A stretch of DNA of 64,000 bases from JBKEBQ01 sp047973225 (lineage in GTDB: Bacteria > Bacillota_I > Bacilli_A > Erysipelotrichales > Erysipelotrichaceae). Under the pieces are notes generated by a model. That model made no database searches. It was not told the origin of the DNA and worked only from the letters and a program-made list of their open reading frames with translations. Every line of letters begins with the position of its first letter. Within the stretch, counting starts at the first letter, position 1. Positions 1-8,720 of the stretch are shown piece after piece. Position numbers and translations under genes: made by a program. Location: the NCBI GenBank assembly GCA_047973225.1, contig JBKEBQ010000040.1:11645-75644 (forward strand), in the 5' to 3' direction.

Positions 1-67
1 TTGGATGGGTACGCGCGCTATGTTGCTCGCCAATTATGGGAGCATTATTAAGAAGGAGACAATATGA
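1..67 (+). CDS. 3' end of an upstream gene (partial, frame undecided)
   Basis: Two frames are open from the window edge. One ends with TAA at 49-51, leaving a clean AAGGAG site before the next gene. The other ends with TGA at 65-67, overlapping the next start codon as ATGA, a common operon junction. The visible 16-21 residues match nothing I recognise, so neither frame nor function can be assigned. No terminator or promoter lies before the next gene, so the two are probably co-transcribed. Confidence 0.35.
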   Translation, partial: WMGTRAMLLANYGSIIKKETI

Positions 68-546
68 AAAGAGAGAATGTATTAACATGGGATGAGTATT
101 TCATGGGTCTAGCACATTTAAGTGCACTGCGTTCAAAAGATCCTGCAACACAGGTGGGAGCTTGTATTGTTTCGCCGGATAAAAAAGTTGTAGGGATTGG
201 CTATAACGGTTTGCCCAAAGGCTGCGATGACGATGTGTTTCCTTGGGGGAAAACAGGAAGTTCATTAGAAACGAAGTATCCATTTGTGGTACATGCAGAA
301 TTGAATGCAATTTTAAATAGTGGTACGGATTTGCGTGGGTGTAGTGTATATGTTTCGCTGTTTCCATGTAATGAATGTGCAAAAGCGATTATTCAAAGTG
401 GAATTCGTAGAGTTATATACGAAAAAGATAAATATCATCATAGTGAATCTAATAAAGCAAGTCGTAAAATGTTTGATGCCGCCAATGTTGCATATGAGCG
501 TTTGGCTTTTGCGTTAGAATTACAAGTCAAAAGAGTTGACAATTGA
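64..546 (+). CDS. comEB: dCMP deaminase family protein
   Basis: A 160-residue zinc-dependent deaminase of the dCMP/cytidine deaminase superfamily. It would convert dCMP to dUMP, feeding dTTP synthesis in the cytosol. The zinc site is visible: HAELNAI (His ligand and catalytic Glu, about residues 79-85) and PCNECA (two Cys ligands, about 102-107). The N-terminus (LAHLSALRSKDPATQVGA) is typical of the dCMP deaminase/ComEB group and the length is normal. An AAGGAG site at about 53-58 supports the start. In B. subtilis the orthologue sits in the comE locus, but no competence genes are visible here. Riboflavin-type deaminases are an alternative fold match but less likely at this length. Confidence 0.9.
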   Translation: MKRENVLTWDEYFMGLAHLSALRSKDPATQVGACIVSPDKKVVGIGYNGLPKGCDDDVFPWGKTGSSLETKYPFVVHAELNAILNSGTDLRGCSVYVSLFPCNECAKAIIQSGIRRVIYEKDKYHHSESNKASRKMFDAANVAYERLAFALELQVKRVDN

Positions 547-566
547 AATTAAGAGTGTTTAACTAG

Positions 567-599
567 AGTTGCATATATGCGAAAATAAGCAGCTTTTTT
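567..599 (+). terminator. probable terminator after dCMP deaminase
   Basis: Arms AGTTGC (567-572) and GCAGCT (589-594) can pair with one G-U, followed by a run of Ts. The loop is 16 nt and the stem short, so this is a modest candidate. Confidence 0.45.
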
Positions 600-739
600 A
601 CCCCTGATAGATATAATATATAAGTATATGAAGTATAGATATGAAATGCTTTACATATATTTTATGGATAAGGATGGGGAGGAATTCGCATAGGCATGTA
701 GTAATAAAGTGCAATGGCACTTACGAGGGAGAATTCGCT

Positions 740-1519
740 ATGAAAAAGTTAAGTAGTATTGCTTTGGTTTTTATGATTGCAGTATTAGCTGGATGTTCTA
801 GTTCCAAAGCTAGTACAGACGTACAGGTGAGTGAAAAAAGCAATGCGAAAAAGCAAGAACAAGAAGTTGTATATACAAACTACACGGATGATCTTGATCT
901 TAGTAATGCAGAGACAATAGAAGGAGTTGCTAGTTGGCCTGTTGATATTAGTGATGTTGCAAAGCTACGTGATGAAGCATCCAATGTATTCATTGGAACG
1001 GTGGATAGTATTGATGGATGTAGTACGATTGCCGCAAAAAAAGAGTTTAATTCATTCCCACAATCTTATGGAAAAATTACCGTGTTAAAAAATTTAAAAG
1101 GTGACACAGAGGATACGATCATTAACTTTACGCGTAGTGGCGGAAGTCTTACGATTGCCGAATATGAAAAGTATGCACCGGCGGAGATCATTGAAAGTGA
1201 TGATCAAAACCGTGAAGCTATGGGAAAAGGTAATGTTGATAAAGAAACTACATATTTAACTTATTCTTATATGGATGATATTACGCTTGAGGCAGGGAAG
1301 ACATATTTATTCTTTGCAGGGTATGTAAAAACAACAAATTCTTATATTATTGGCGGCTTGCAATATGGTTCAAGAGAACTTTATCAAGAGGAAACAAAAA
1401 AATCGGTTTTTCGAACAATGCCCGATGTTGATACAATAGGGGTTAAAAATAATATAAGTGGTGAATATGAAAGTTTGGCAGATTTAATAGAGCAATATTT
1501 TAGCGAAAAAAAGAAATAG
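740..1519 (+). CDS. predicted lipoprotein, unknown function
   Basis: A 259-residue secreted lipoprotein. It has a lysine-rich N-terminus, a hydrophobic stretch and the lipobox LAGC (Cys about residue 18), followed by a Ser/Lys-rich linker, so it should be anchored to the outer face of the membrane. The frame is open from 641, but the signal peptide begins at the ATG at 740, which has a GAGGGAG site just upstream. I therefore reject the 33-residue extension. The mature part has no motif I recognise. A terminator follows at 1551-1580, so it is probably monocistronic. Confidence 0.8.
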   Translation: MKKLSSIALVFMIAVLAGCSSSKASTDVQVSEKSNAKKQEQEVVYTNYTDDLDLSNAETIEGVASWPVDISDVAKLRDEASNVFIGTVDSIDGCSTIAAKKEFNSFPQSYGKITVLKNLKGDTEDTIINFTRSGGSLTIAEYEKYAPAEIIESDDQNREAMGKGNVDKETTYLTYSYMDDITLEAGKTYLFFAGYVKTTNSYIIGGLQYGSRELYQEETKKSVFRTMPDVDTIGVKNNISGEYESLADLIEQYFSEKKK

Positions 1520-1550
1520 AAAATTCATTTTTCAAAATATATAAAGTAGT

Positions 1551-1580
1551 AAAAAGCAACAAAAAAAGGTTGCTTTTTTA
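1551..1580 (+). terminator. intrinsic terminator
   Basis: AAAAAGCAAC pairs with GTTGCTTTTT across a short A-rich loop and ends in a T-run. It follows the lipoprotein stop by about 30 nt. Confidence 0.85.
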
Positions 1581-1593
1581 CATGTAGGATGAG

Positions 1594-1622
1594 TTGCAAA
1601 ACAAGTAAAAAACCTTTAAAAT
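1594..1622 (+). promoter_or_regulatory. sigma-A type promoter for cvpA-mutS2-uvrC
   Basis: TTGCAA (1594-1599), a 17-nt spacer and TAAAAT (1617-1622), about 20 nt before cvpA. Both hexamers are one base from consensus groups. Confidence 0.6.
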
Positions 1623-1641
1623 AATAAAAAAGAGGTAGTAT

Positions 1642-2256
1642 ATGACATTTCCGATACAGTTTAGTTTTTTGTGTACGATTTTTTTAGTGGTTATGGTGGT
1701 ATTCTTTATTTCACGTGGATATAAACGTGGGTTGGTTAGTGAAGCATTTGCGATTGCAACCTTTTTTCTTTCAGCAATCAGCAGTGCTATTTGTGTACGT
1801 TTTTTTGATGATCATATACATTTTTTAAAGATAACATTGGGCCGTTCAGAACTTATGAGAATTGAAACATTTGTGAACAAAACTGTAGATCGTTTGATTT
1901 TATTTGTGATTTTCTTTGTCCTTAGTTATATTGTCTTATTGATAATAAGACACTTTTTAAAGGGCATCAATAAATTGCGCTTTATTGGCGGTATGAATCA
2001 AATGTTAGGAGGTGTTTTAGGGGCAATTCATGCCATACTTGTGGTGGTTATTTTATTATTGGTTTTGGCTAGTCCGCTTTTCACAAATGGTAAAAGGGTC
2101 ATTGAGGCTGCAAAGTTGTCATTTGTTGATGAGATGATTATGGAATTGCCAATTGTGGGAAAGACCATGAAGACCTTTCATTTGATTGAAGAATATCGTG
2201 CAAATGATTCTTTCAATTATGAGAAAATATTGGAACGAATCCAAAATGGAGATTAA
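1642..2256 (+). CDS. cvpA: CvpA family membrane protein
   Basis: A 204-residue integral membrane protein with four hydrophobic segments (about residues 5-25, 33-52, 85-105 and 120-145). The first loop carries the RGYKRGLV pattern seen in CvpA (colicin V production) proteins. An AGAGGTAG site precedes the start. It overlaps the region just before mutS2. CvpA-MutS2 adjacency is a standard Firmicutes arrangement (yshB-mutSB in B. subtilis). The molecular role of CvpA proteins is poorly defined, and links to envelope stress have been proposed in other species. Confidence 0.85.
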   Translation: MTFPIQFSFLCTIFLVVMVVFFISRGYKRGLVSEAFAIATFFLSAISSAICVRFFDDHIHFLKITLGRSELMRIETFVNKTVDRLILFVIFFVLSYIVLLIIRHFLKGINKLRFIGGMNQMLGGVLGAIHAILVVVILLLVLASPLFTNGKRVIEAAKLSFVDEMIMELPIVGKTMKTFHLIEEYRANDSFNYEKILERIQNGD

Positions 2257-2260
2257 AAGC

Positions 2261-4564
2261 ATGAAGATATATCAAGGATTAGATTTTGAAACGGTAAAAG
2301 ATACGATAGCATCTTATTGTTCGTTTTCGCTGTCAAAGCAGGCAGTATTACAAGCAGATGCGAATTTTTCGTATTTATATGCGAAACGTGATAATGAACG
2401 CGGTAGAGAGGCTTTACGATTATACAAACATCATGGAGCACCAAGTTTTGGTGGAGTGCACGATTTATACGATTTATGGAAGGCTATAAAAAAGGGTAAA
2501 ATTGCTAGTATTGAAGAGTTGGAAGATATCTACCATTTCATTTATGCGCACAAACAAATGCAAACATATCGTAAATCTTGGGAAATAAAAGCACCCATTT
2601 TGGAAGATTTAATATCTTCTTTAATTGTGCATACAAATCAATACAAGTTGATTGAAGCGTGTGTTCACATAGGGAGTGGAGAGCTAAAAGATGGTGCCAG
2701 TGAAGCTTTACAATCTATACGCAAGCATATTCGCGCAAATGAGAGTGATCTTAGTCAAAAAACCAATGCATTGCTGCAACAATATAGTAGTATTTTAATG
2801 GATTCCATTATTGCATACCGTAATGGTCGTGCATGTTTGTTGGTGAAGAGTGGCGATAAACATAAAATCAAGGGATTTATTCATGATGAAAGTGCATCGG
2901 GTCAAGCAGTGTATATTGAACCTGAGGTATTGCTCCTTATCAACAATCGAATCCAAACATTATATGCGAATGAAAAAAATGAAATTGAGCGAATTTTAAA
3001 AGAAATAAGCAAAACATTACAACCCATTAGTGATGAATTATCGGCAAATTTAGAAACCATGACGTTACTGGATACCTTGTTCGCAAAGGCACATTGGGCA
3101 TTCAATAAAAATGCAATTTATGCTGATTTACATGAGACACAAGAACGTCTTTATTTTAAAGATGCGCGTCATCCACTGATCAATGAAGATGATGTTATCG
3201 CCAATACATATGAATTGCGTGCGCCTTATCGACAATTGCTTATCAGTGGGAGCAATACTGGAGGAAAAACCGTTACTTTAAAAGTCATTGGGCTTTTTTC
3301 ACTCATGAGTTTAGCAGGGTTTCCGATTCCCTGTGCAGAAGCTAAGGTTCCAGTATTTGATGGTATTTTTGTGGATGTGGGTGATTTCCAATCCATTGTA
3401 GAATCCTTATCTACTTTTTCTGCACACATTTCCTCACTTTCCCATATCCTAGAAAGCGCAAGCGCCCATTCCCTTGTGTTATTAGATGAGTTAGGTTCTG
3501 GAACGGATCCAAAAGAAGGAGAATGTTTGGCAATTGCGATTTTGCATCATTTACAAGAACACAACATTATGAGTGTTGCAACCACCCATTATGCAAAAGT
3601 AAAAGAATATGCAACAAGCCAAGATAGTATTTTGCTTTCCAGCGTTGGTTTTGATATGGAAAGGATGATGCCTACGTATGTGTATATGCAAGGATACAGT
3701 GGTAATTCCAATGCCTTTGAAATTGCCAAACGTTACCATATGAAGGAAGAAATTTTACAGTATGCAAGAGCGCTTCGCGAAGCCAATTTAAGTGAGAGTG
3801 AGCTTTTGTTGGAAGCGTTACAACAAGAAAAATTGACATTAAAAAAAGAAAAAGAACAGTTTGAAAAGGCATATGAACTTTTTCGCCAACAACAACATGC
3901 ATTCACAACAAATAAAGATGCACAACTTGCAAAGCAACAAAAAGCGATCGACGAAAAAATGCAAGAAGCACAGATCGTTTTAGATGAGGCAAAGCAAAAT
4001 GCAAAAGCAGTAATTCGTGATTTAAGAGCCATGGGGAATGTAAAAGAACATGAGCTTATTGAAAAGGTATCCAAGTTGAAAACCAAAACCGATCCCGCCC
4101 CGATCGAGGTAGAGGAAGTATTTGCGTTGCACGATTATGTAGAGGTTATCGGTTTGCAATATCATGGTGAGATTATATCGCTTCGCGGAAATCGTGCCAC
4201 GATAAATGCTAACGGCATGAAAATGCAGGTAAAAACACATGAAATCACCCATACAGCAAGACCAAAACAAGTACAACAGGTGAATATTTCCACGAAACAA
4301 ACATCGAAACGCATAAGTGGTGAATGCAATATTATTGGCATGCATGTAGAAGAAGCATTGCCAGTGGTAAAAAAATATTTAGACAATGCCGTGCTTCATA
4401 AAATGTACCAAGTAAGAATCATCCATGGGAGTGGAACCGGCGCTTTGCGCAGTGCTGTTCATGAGTATATAAAGAAACAGGCTATCGTAAAGGAATATCG
4501 CTTAGGAGGAGAATATGAAGGTGGTTTAGGCGCTACGATTGTACGCTTAAAGGGTGCGAAATAA
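2261..4564 (+). CDS. mutS2: MutS2 ATPase with atypical Smr domain
   Basis: A 767-residue MutS2. MutS2 proteins bind branched DNA or collided ribosomes and use ATP; unlike MutS they do not act in classical mismatch repair. Visible in order: MutS core, Walker A GSNTGGKT (about 330-337), Walker B LVLLDELGSGTD (about 405-416), a long charged coiled coil (about 505-610), and a C-terminal Smr domain (about 690-767) with HGSGTG (about 722-727). The Smr LDLRG motif, normally just before the VEEAL helix, reads CNIIG here, so nuclease activity may be lost. The frame is open from 2186, but GGAG at 2248-2251 fits the ATG at 2261. The gene directly abuts uvrC. Confidence 0.93.
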   Translation: MKIYQGLDFETVKDTIASYCSFSLSKQAVLQADANFSYLYAKRDNERGREALRLYKHHGAPSFGGVHDLYDLWKAIKKGKIASIEELEDIYHFIYAHKQMQTYRKSWEIKAPILEDLISSLIVHTNQYKLIEACVHIGSGELKDGASEALQSIRKHIRANESDLSQKTNALLQQYSSILMDSIIAYRNGRACLLVKSGDKHKIKGFIHDESASGQAVYIEPEVLLLINNRIQTLYANEKNEIERILKEISKTLQPISDELSANLETMTLLDTLFAKAHWAFNKNAIYADLHETQERLYFKDARHPLINEDDVIANTYELRAPYRQLLISGSNTGGKTVTLKVIGLFSLMSLAGFPIPCAEAKVPVFDGIFVDVGDFQSIVESLSTFSAHISSLSHILESASAHSLVLLDELGSGTDPKEGECLAIAILHHLQEHNIMSVATTHYAKVKEYATSQDSILLSSVGFDMERMMPTYVYMQGYSGNSNAFEIAKRYHMKEEILQYARALREANLSESELLLEALQQEKLTLKKEKEQFEKAYELFRQQQHAFTTNKDAQLAKQQKAIDEKMQEAQIVLDEAKQNAKAVIRDLRAMGNVKEHELIEKVSKLKTKTDPAPIEVEEVFALHDYVEVIGLQYHGEIISLRGNRATINANGMKMQVKTHEITHTARPKQVQQVNISTKQTSKRISGECNIIGMHVEEALPVVKKYLDNAVLHKMYQVRIIHGSGTGALRSAVHEYIKKQAIVKEYRLGGEYEGGLGATIVRLKGAK

Positions 4565-6325
4565 ATGGCAAACATGGATAAAATACAGGATAAGTTAAGT
4601 TTATTACCAGCAAAACCTGGGTGCTATTTGATGAAGGATGTTGATGGTCAAATCATCTATGTTGGTAAAGCCATCAAACTAAAACAGCGTGTGCGCTCGT
4701 ATTTTCATGGTGTTCATGATTTTAAAACAACCAAATTGGTAAGCAATATTGAGGATTTTGAATACATTGTTTGTGATAGTGAAAAAGATGCCTTGTTGTT
4801 AGAAATCAACTTGATCAAAAAGCATACGCCAAGGTTTAATATTATGTTTATGGATGATAAGAGCTATCCTTATATCAAACTTACCAAAACCAATGCTCCC
4901 TTGCTGATGGTTGTACGCAACACCAAAGACAAGCATGCGTATTATTTTGGACCTTTTCCAGATGCGCGAGCAGCGCATACGACAAAGGACTTACTAAATA
5001 AATTATATCCTTTACGCAAATGTGCAAAAATTCCTAAAAAAGTATGTTTATATTATCACATAGGACAGTGTTTAGCCCCTTGTGTATATCAAATTGATCC
5101 TAAAACATATGAACACATGGTACAAGATATTCGCAATTTTTTAAAAGGTGATACGAGTGAAGTTGTGCAACAATTACATACGCAAATGCAAACGGCAAGT
5201 GCAAAATTGGATTTTGAAAGAGCACAAGAAATTCATGAAACCATCCTATCAATTGAGCATGTTGTCCAACACCAAGTCGTACAGTTTCGTGATAAAAAAG
5301 ATCGGGATGTTTTTCATTATTACTACGATAAAGGTTACTTGTGTGTTCAAGGATTCTTTTTACGCAATGGAAAAATTTTAGAGCGCGCGATGTCGATTAC
5401 CCCACTTTATGAAGAAGTAGAAGATGCTTTTATATCTTTCATTTTGCAATTTTATGAGGCAAATACACTTCCTCAAGAACTGCTTTTACCACATGAGATT
5501 ACAACAGATCTTAGGGATGTATTAGAAACAAAAGTAGTGAAACCCCTACGTGGTGAAAAGCGTGCACTGCTAAATATGGTAAGAAAAAATGCGCAAAAAG
5601 CCCATGAAGATCAATTTGAGCTGGTAAAAAGAAAAGATGATAATCGTTATCACGCACTTGTAGAGTTATCACAAATATTTAACAAGAAGATAGAATCCAT
5701 TGAAGTTTATGACAATTCCCATATCAGTGGGGCATACAATGTATCGGGCATGGTAGTGTTTAAGGACGGACTACCATCAAAAAAAGATTATCGAATGTAT
5801 AAACTAGATGGCTATATTTCGGATACCGATTCGATGAAAGAAGTTATTTATCGGCGATTTTTGCGATTGCTGAAAGAAAAACGAGCAAGCAATGATATGT
5901 TGATTGTCGACGGTGGTAAGGCGCAGATAAATGCAGCTAGAAGTATCTTGGATGAATTGGGTATCGACATTGTATTGTGTGGTTTACTCAAAGATGATAA
6001 GCACAATACAAATCAGCTTATGGATAGATATGGAAATATTATAGATGTTAAAAAGGGGAGTCCTTTGTTTTTCTTTTTAGCACAAATGCAAGAAGAAGTT
6101 CATCGCTTTGCGATATCATATCATAAAAAATTGCGATTAAAAGCACAGACAAAATCCATCTTAGATGATGTGAGTGGTATGGGAGAAGCTCGTAAGGAAA
6201 AGATGATGAAGCACTTTAAGAGTATGAAAAGGGTGAAACAAGCAACTCTTGATGAATTGTACCAAGTGCTTCCCAAAGCGGTTGCTTACAATGTATATCG
6301 CTTGTTTCATCAGGAAGAAGATTGA
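4565..6325 (+). CDS. uvrC: excinuclease ABC subunit C
   Basis: A 586-residue UvrC, the dual-incision nuclease of nucleotide excision repair acting with UvrA and UvrB. Domains: N-terminal GIY-YIG nuclease (about 13-90, with GCYLMKD and IIYVGKA), UVR motif for UvrB contact (about 196-231), RNase-H-like UvrC nuclease (about 370-500, with VYDNSHISG and IVDGGKAQ), and C-terminal helix-hairpin-helix (about 535-580). Length is normal. It begins at the base after the mutS2 stop, indicating translational coupling. A strong terminator follows. Confidence 0.96.
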   Translation: MANMDKIQDKLSLLPAKPGCYLMKDVDGQIIYVGKAIKLKQRVRSYFHGVHDFKTTKLVSNIEDFEYIVCDSEKDALLLEINLIKKHTPRFNIMFMDDKSYPYIKLTKTNAPLLMVVRNTKDKHAYYFGPFPDARAAHTTKDLLNKLYPLRKCAKIPKKVCLYYHIGQCLAPCVYQIDPKTYEHMVQDIRNFLKGDTSEVVQQLHTQMQTASAKLDFERAQEIHETILSIEHVVQHQVVQFRDKKDRDVFHYYYDKGYLCVQGFFLRNGKILERAMSITPLYEEVEDAFISFILQFYEANTLPQELLLPHEITTDLRDVLETKVVKPLRGEKRALLNMVRKNAQKAHEDQFELVKRKDDNRYHALVELSQIFNKKIESIEVYDNSHISGAYNVSGMVVFKDGLPSKKDYRMYKLDGYISDTDSMKEVIYRRFLRLLKEKRASNDMLIVDGGKAQINAARSILDELGIDIVLCGLLKDDKHNTNQLMDRYGNIIDVKKGSPLFFFLAQMQEEVHRFAISYHKKLRLKAQTKSILDDVSGMGEARKEKMMKHFKSMKRVKQATLDELYQVLPKAVAYNVYRLFHQEED

Positions 6326-6342
6326 TGCATCGCAAGCATTTT

Positions 6343-6383
6343 AAAACGGATAAAATTCCATAAAGGAAAGCTATCCGTTTTTT
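6343..6383 (+). terminator. intrinsic terminator after uvrC
   Basis: AAAACGGATA (6343-6352) pairs perfectly with TATCCGTTTT (6372-6381), followed by Ts. Confidence 0.88.
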
Positions 6384-6489
6384 ATGTGTTTGCCATGTGA
6401 AACGAAGATTTCGCGATTGGTTTATTTGTTTTATTCGCCTTGAAAAAAATGAAAAAAACAGCAGTCATATGAAATCGTTTGCTTTTTTT

Positions 6490-6498
6490 TGATATACT
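6490..6498 (+). promoter_or_regulatory. extended -10 promoter candidate
   Basis: TGA-TATACT forms an extended -10 about 50 nt before the broken secreted-peptide gene. No good -35 is visible. Confidence 0.4.
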
Positions 6499-6549
6499 AT
6501 GCATATAAAGAAGCACTCTTTTATAATTATCAAAAAGGAGGAAAAAAAG

Positions 6550-6981
6550 ATGAAAAAGATGGCAAAATGTTTTTTGGTAAGTATTTTCATAAGTAGTTTT
6601 ACAATGGTTGTTTATGCAAAAATAACAACATTATTCTGACATTCTAGTGGCACTTATGTGACAACTACGCACGCAGATAATTATTGGGCGGACCAATATA
6701 CTGGAGTAGCATCGGTGAGGGGAAGGGATAGACGTTATGATCCAAAGTTTGGAATGTATAGCTTTGCTTGGACGAGGATTACTTATAATGTGCAAGGGAG
6801 TTATACCAGCGTAACAGCATATTCAAGGGGAAATTATGATAGAATAAAAAGAGTTAAAAGAGTAACGGTTAGAGACAGATGGAACTTTGAACCTAAGACA
6901 AAAGCGTACTATAATTTTAGTCTGAGATGGGTTTCTAGTGTAGGACCTTATTTACCAGCTTCAGCTCCTCAAAAAAAATAG
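6550..6981 (+). pseudogene. small secreted protein interrupted by an in-frame TGA
   Basis: An AAGGAGG site precedes an ATG at 6550. The reading frame starts with a clear signal peptide (MKKMAKCFLVSIF..., cleavage plausible after VYA at residue 23) and meets TGA at 6637-6639. The same frame then continues open for another 113 codons to 6981, giving a Tyr/Arg-rich polypeptide with no motif I recognise. One nonsense mutation therefore separates signal from mature protein. Neighbouring genes end normally at TGA, so recoding as Trp is unlikely. The ABC-transporter tail just downstream suggests this was a bacteriocin-type locus like the intact one at 14.5 kb. Confidence 0.65.
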
Positions 6982-7008
6982 TAAAATTATACTTTTATTT
7001 CCATTATC

Positions 7009-7161
7009 ATGGAATCACTTTCAGAGTATAAAAGCGAAGAAAATGCCCTGATTTTTGCATCACACGATAAAACACTTGCTTCGTTTTGTGATAAGCGGAT
7101 TACATTAAGTGACACAATTGGAGTTGATGATCTTGCAAAAAATGAAACTAGTAGTACATAA
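7009..7161 (+). pseudogene. C-terminal remnant of an ABC transporter ATPase
   Basis: Fifty codons starting MESLSEYKSEEN and containing LIFASHDKTLASFCDKRI. The ASHD block matches the H-loop (switch His) of ABC ATPases, and CDKRI matches the typical last strand of the domain. The intact ATPase at 17210-17842 ends with a comparable THD...QCDRFLRL arrangement. Walker A, signature and Walker B are missing, and stops lie just upstream (6979-6984). There is no convincing ribosome site. I read it as a deletion remnant, not a gene. Confidence 0.6.
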
Positions 7162-7180
7162 AATTATGCGCTAGTATACC

Positions 7181-7216
7181 AAAAAGCTTCGTACACATAG
7201 GTGCGAAGTTTTTTTG
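7181..7216 (+). terminator. intrinsic terminator
   Basis: AAAAAGCTTCG pairs with CGAAGTTTTTT around a small loop and ends in seven Ts. It probably closed the ancestral decayed locus. The stretch 7217-7380 beyond it is AT-rich, with nothing else I can support. Confidence 0.75.
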
Positions 7217-7380
7217 CTTATACAATTGGGTAGCGGATAAAAGACTGTGTATATGAATATACAAATATCACAAATCATAAAATTATTTGATTTAAGATAT
7301 TTTTTATATTGATAGAACACTTTAAATAGAATAGTTTTATACGAGAGAATTAAAAAAACAGGATACCAAAAGATTAATTA

Positions 7381-7409
7381 TTGAAGTGCGTTTTTGTATT
7401 TGGTATAAT
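7381..7409 (+). promoter_or_regulatory. promoter of yebC
   Basis: TTGAAG (7381-7386), 17 nt, TATAAT (7404-7409), with TGG just before the -10 (extended -10). Confidence 0.75.
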
Positions 7410-7435
7410 AAAAAAAGATTTGGGTGGTGATAAAT

Positions 7436-8158
7436 ATGGGACGTGCATTTGAAGTGCGTAAAGCAAGTATGGCGAAAACAGCTGCTGCAAAAGCAAAAGT
7501 GTATTCACGTTATGGAAAAGAAATTTATGTTGCGGCAAAAAGTGGGGAACCAGACCCTGAAATGAATACCAATTTGAAAAAATGTATTGAGCGAGCAAAG
7601 GCAAATCAGGTGCCAGCGGATGTGATTAAGAGAGCCATTGAAAAAGCAAAAGGTGGTTCTGATGAAAATTATACGAGTGCTACTTATGAAGGATTTGGGC
7701 AAGGTGGTGAAGCGACGATTATCATTGAGTGCTTAAGTGATAACTCTAATCGGACCATTGCGGATTTGCGTGGTGCTTTTAATAAAGCACATGCGAAATT
7801 AGCAAGTAGCGGGGCAGTATCATTTAATTATGAGAGTGTTGGTCAATTGGTGATTGCGTATAGTGATGAAGACACTATGCTTGAAACTTTATTGATGGCA
7901 GATATTGATGTGAAAGAGATTGAAGTGGAAGATGAACATATGTCGATAACGGTAGCACCACAAGATTTGAACAATGCCAAAGAAGAAATTGAAAAGTTGA
8001 TTGAGAATGTTGAGTTTGATGTTTTGGAATTGACCATGTTAGCAAACGAGCACGTTCACCTTGATGGCGATGATAAAGTTGCCTTTGAACGCTTGTTGGC
8101 GTTATTGGATGATGTTGAAGACATGCAAAATGTATACCATAATGTAGAAGGGTTATAA
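7436..8158 (+). CDS. yebC: YebC/PmpR family (TACO1-like) protein
   Basis: A 240-residue member of the YebC/TACO1 family. It is annotated historically as a transcriptional regulator; some members help ribosomes translate proline-rich stretches. The N-terminus MGRAFEVRKASMAKTAAAKAKVYSRYGK and the block IERAKANQVPADVIKRAIEKAKGG are diagnostic, and the length is standard. The frame extends to a GTG at 7424, but ATG 7436 with GGGTGGTG upstream matches family starts. A strong extended -10 promoter precedes it. The GNAT gene follows after 30 nt and may be read through. Confidence 0.92.
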   Translation: MGRAFEVRKASMAKTAAAKAKVYSRYGKEIYVAAKSGEPDPEMNTNLKKCIERAKANQVPADVIKRAIEKAKGGSDENYTSATYEGFGQGGEATIIIECLSDNSNRTIADLRGAFNKAHAKLASSGAVSFNYESVGQLVIAYSDEDTMLETLLMADIDVKEIEVEDEHMSITVAPQDLNNAKEEIEKLIENVEFDVLELTMLANEHVHLDGDDKVAFERLLALLDDVEDMQNVYHNVEGL

Positions 8159-8188
8159 GAAGATAGAGCCTTCTTGTCATAAAAAATA

Positions 8189-8680
8189 ATGTTTTATTGT
8201 AAACAAGCAACATCACTTGATGTGCAGATGATTGAAAACATTTTGCTTCAAAAAGTAAGGGAATTAAAAGCAAAAGGAATTGTTCAGTGGGAAAATAGTG
8301 AAGTTTTATGGCGGACGCTAGCAAAGGACTATTTTCCTGAAAATTTTTATTTTGTCTATAATCAACAAGAGCTTATTGGACTGTTTTGTGTAGTTGATTT
8401 TGACCCACACTATTGGCCAAATGACACAGCGCATCGTGCGCTTTATATACATAAGGTAGTGGTTCTTGATAAAGCTTGTGGGACGGGTGCATCTAGCTTT
8501 ATTCTCGATGAATTTAAGCGTTTGGGTAAAATTGCAAAGATGCGCAGTGTAAAGTTGGATGTTCGTGCTCATAAAAACAAATTGCGAGCGTATTATGAGC
8601 GCAATGGGTTTGTCTTGGTGAGAATTGAAGATCTTGACTTTGGTTATGATACGGCATTATATGAGTTTGTGTTATCATAA
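8189..8680 (+). CDS. GNAT family N-acetyltransferase
   Basis: A 163-residue GNAT-fold protein. The pattern is VYNQQELIGLF (beta-2/3), LYIHKVVVLDKACGTGASSFIL (beta-4 with a degenerate acetyl-CoA loop) and KLRAYYERNGFVLV (C-terminal motif). It probably acetylates a small molecule or protein amine; the substrate cannot be told. The acetyl-CoA loop lacks the usual Q/RxxGxG spacing, so activity is uncertain. No good ribosome site is visible before ATG 8189, and translation may depend on the upstream yebC message. It converges on tmcAL across a shared terminator. Confidence 0.75.
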   Translation: MFYCKQATSLDVQMIENILLQKVRELKAKGIVQWENSEVLWRTLAKDYFPENFYFVYNQQELIGLFCVVDFDPHYWPNDTAHRALYIHKVVVLDKACGTGASSFILDEFKRLGKIAKMRSVKLDVRAHKNKLRAYYERNGFVLVRIEDLDFGYDTALYEFVLS

Positions 8681-8720
8681 AAAACAAAAAAGATATTTTA
8701 CATATCTTTTTTGTTTTTTA
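8679..8720. terminator. bidirectional terminator
   Basis: An 18-bp perfect stem: AAAAAACAAAAAAGATAT (8679-8696) and its complement (8702-8719) around a 5-nt loop, with A/T tracts on both sides. It lies exactly between the convergent GNAT gene and tmcAL and overlaps both gene ends. Confidence 0.88.

Noticed and set aside
641..739. N-terminal extension of the first lipoprotein
   Set aside because: A lipoprotein signal peptide must be at the N-terminus; it starts at 740 with a ribosome site.
6637..6639. TGA read as Trp or selenocysteine in the small secreted protein
   Set aside because: dCMP deaminase, UvrC, MurT and other genes here end at TGA, so UGA is a stop; no SECIS-like hairpin is evident right after it. 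A nonsense mutation is simpler.
8157..8178. Terminator between yebC and the GNAT gene
   Set aside because: AAGAA/TTCTT can pair, but the stem is five A/T-rich pairs and no T-run follows.
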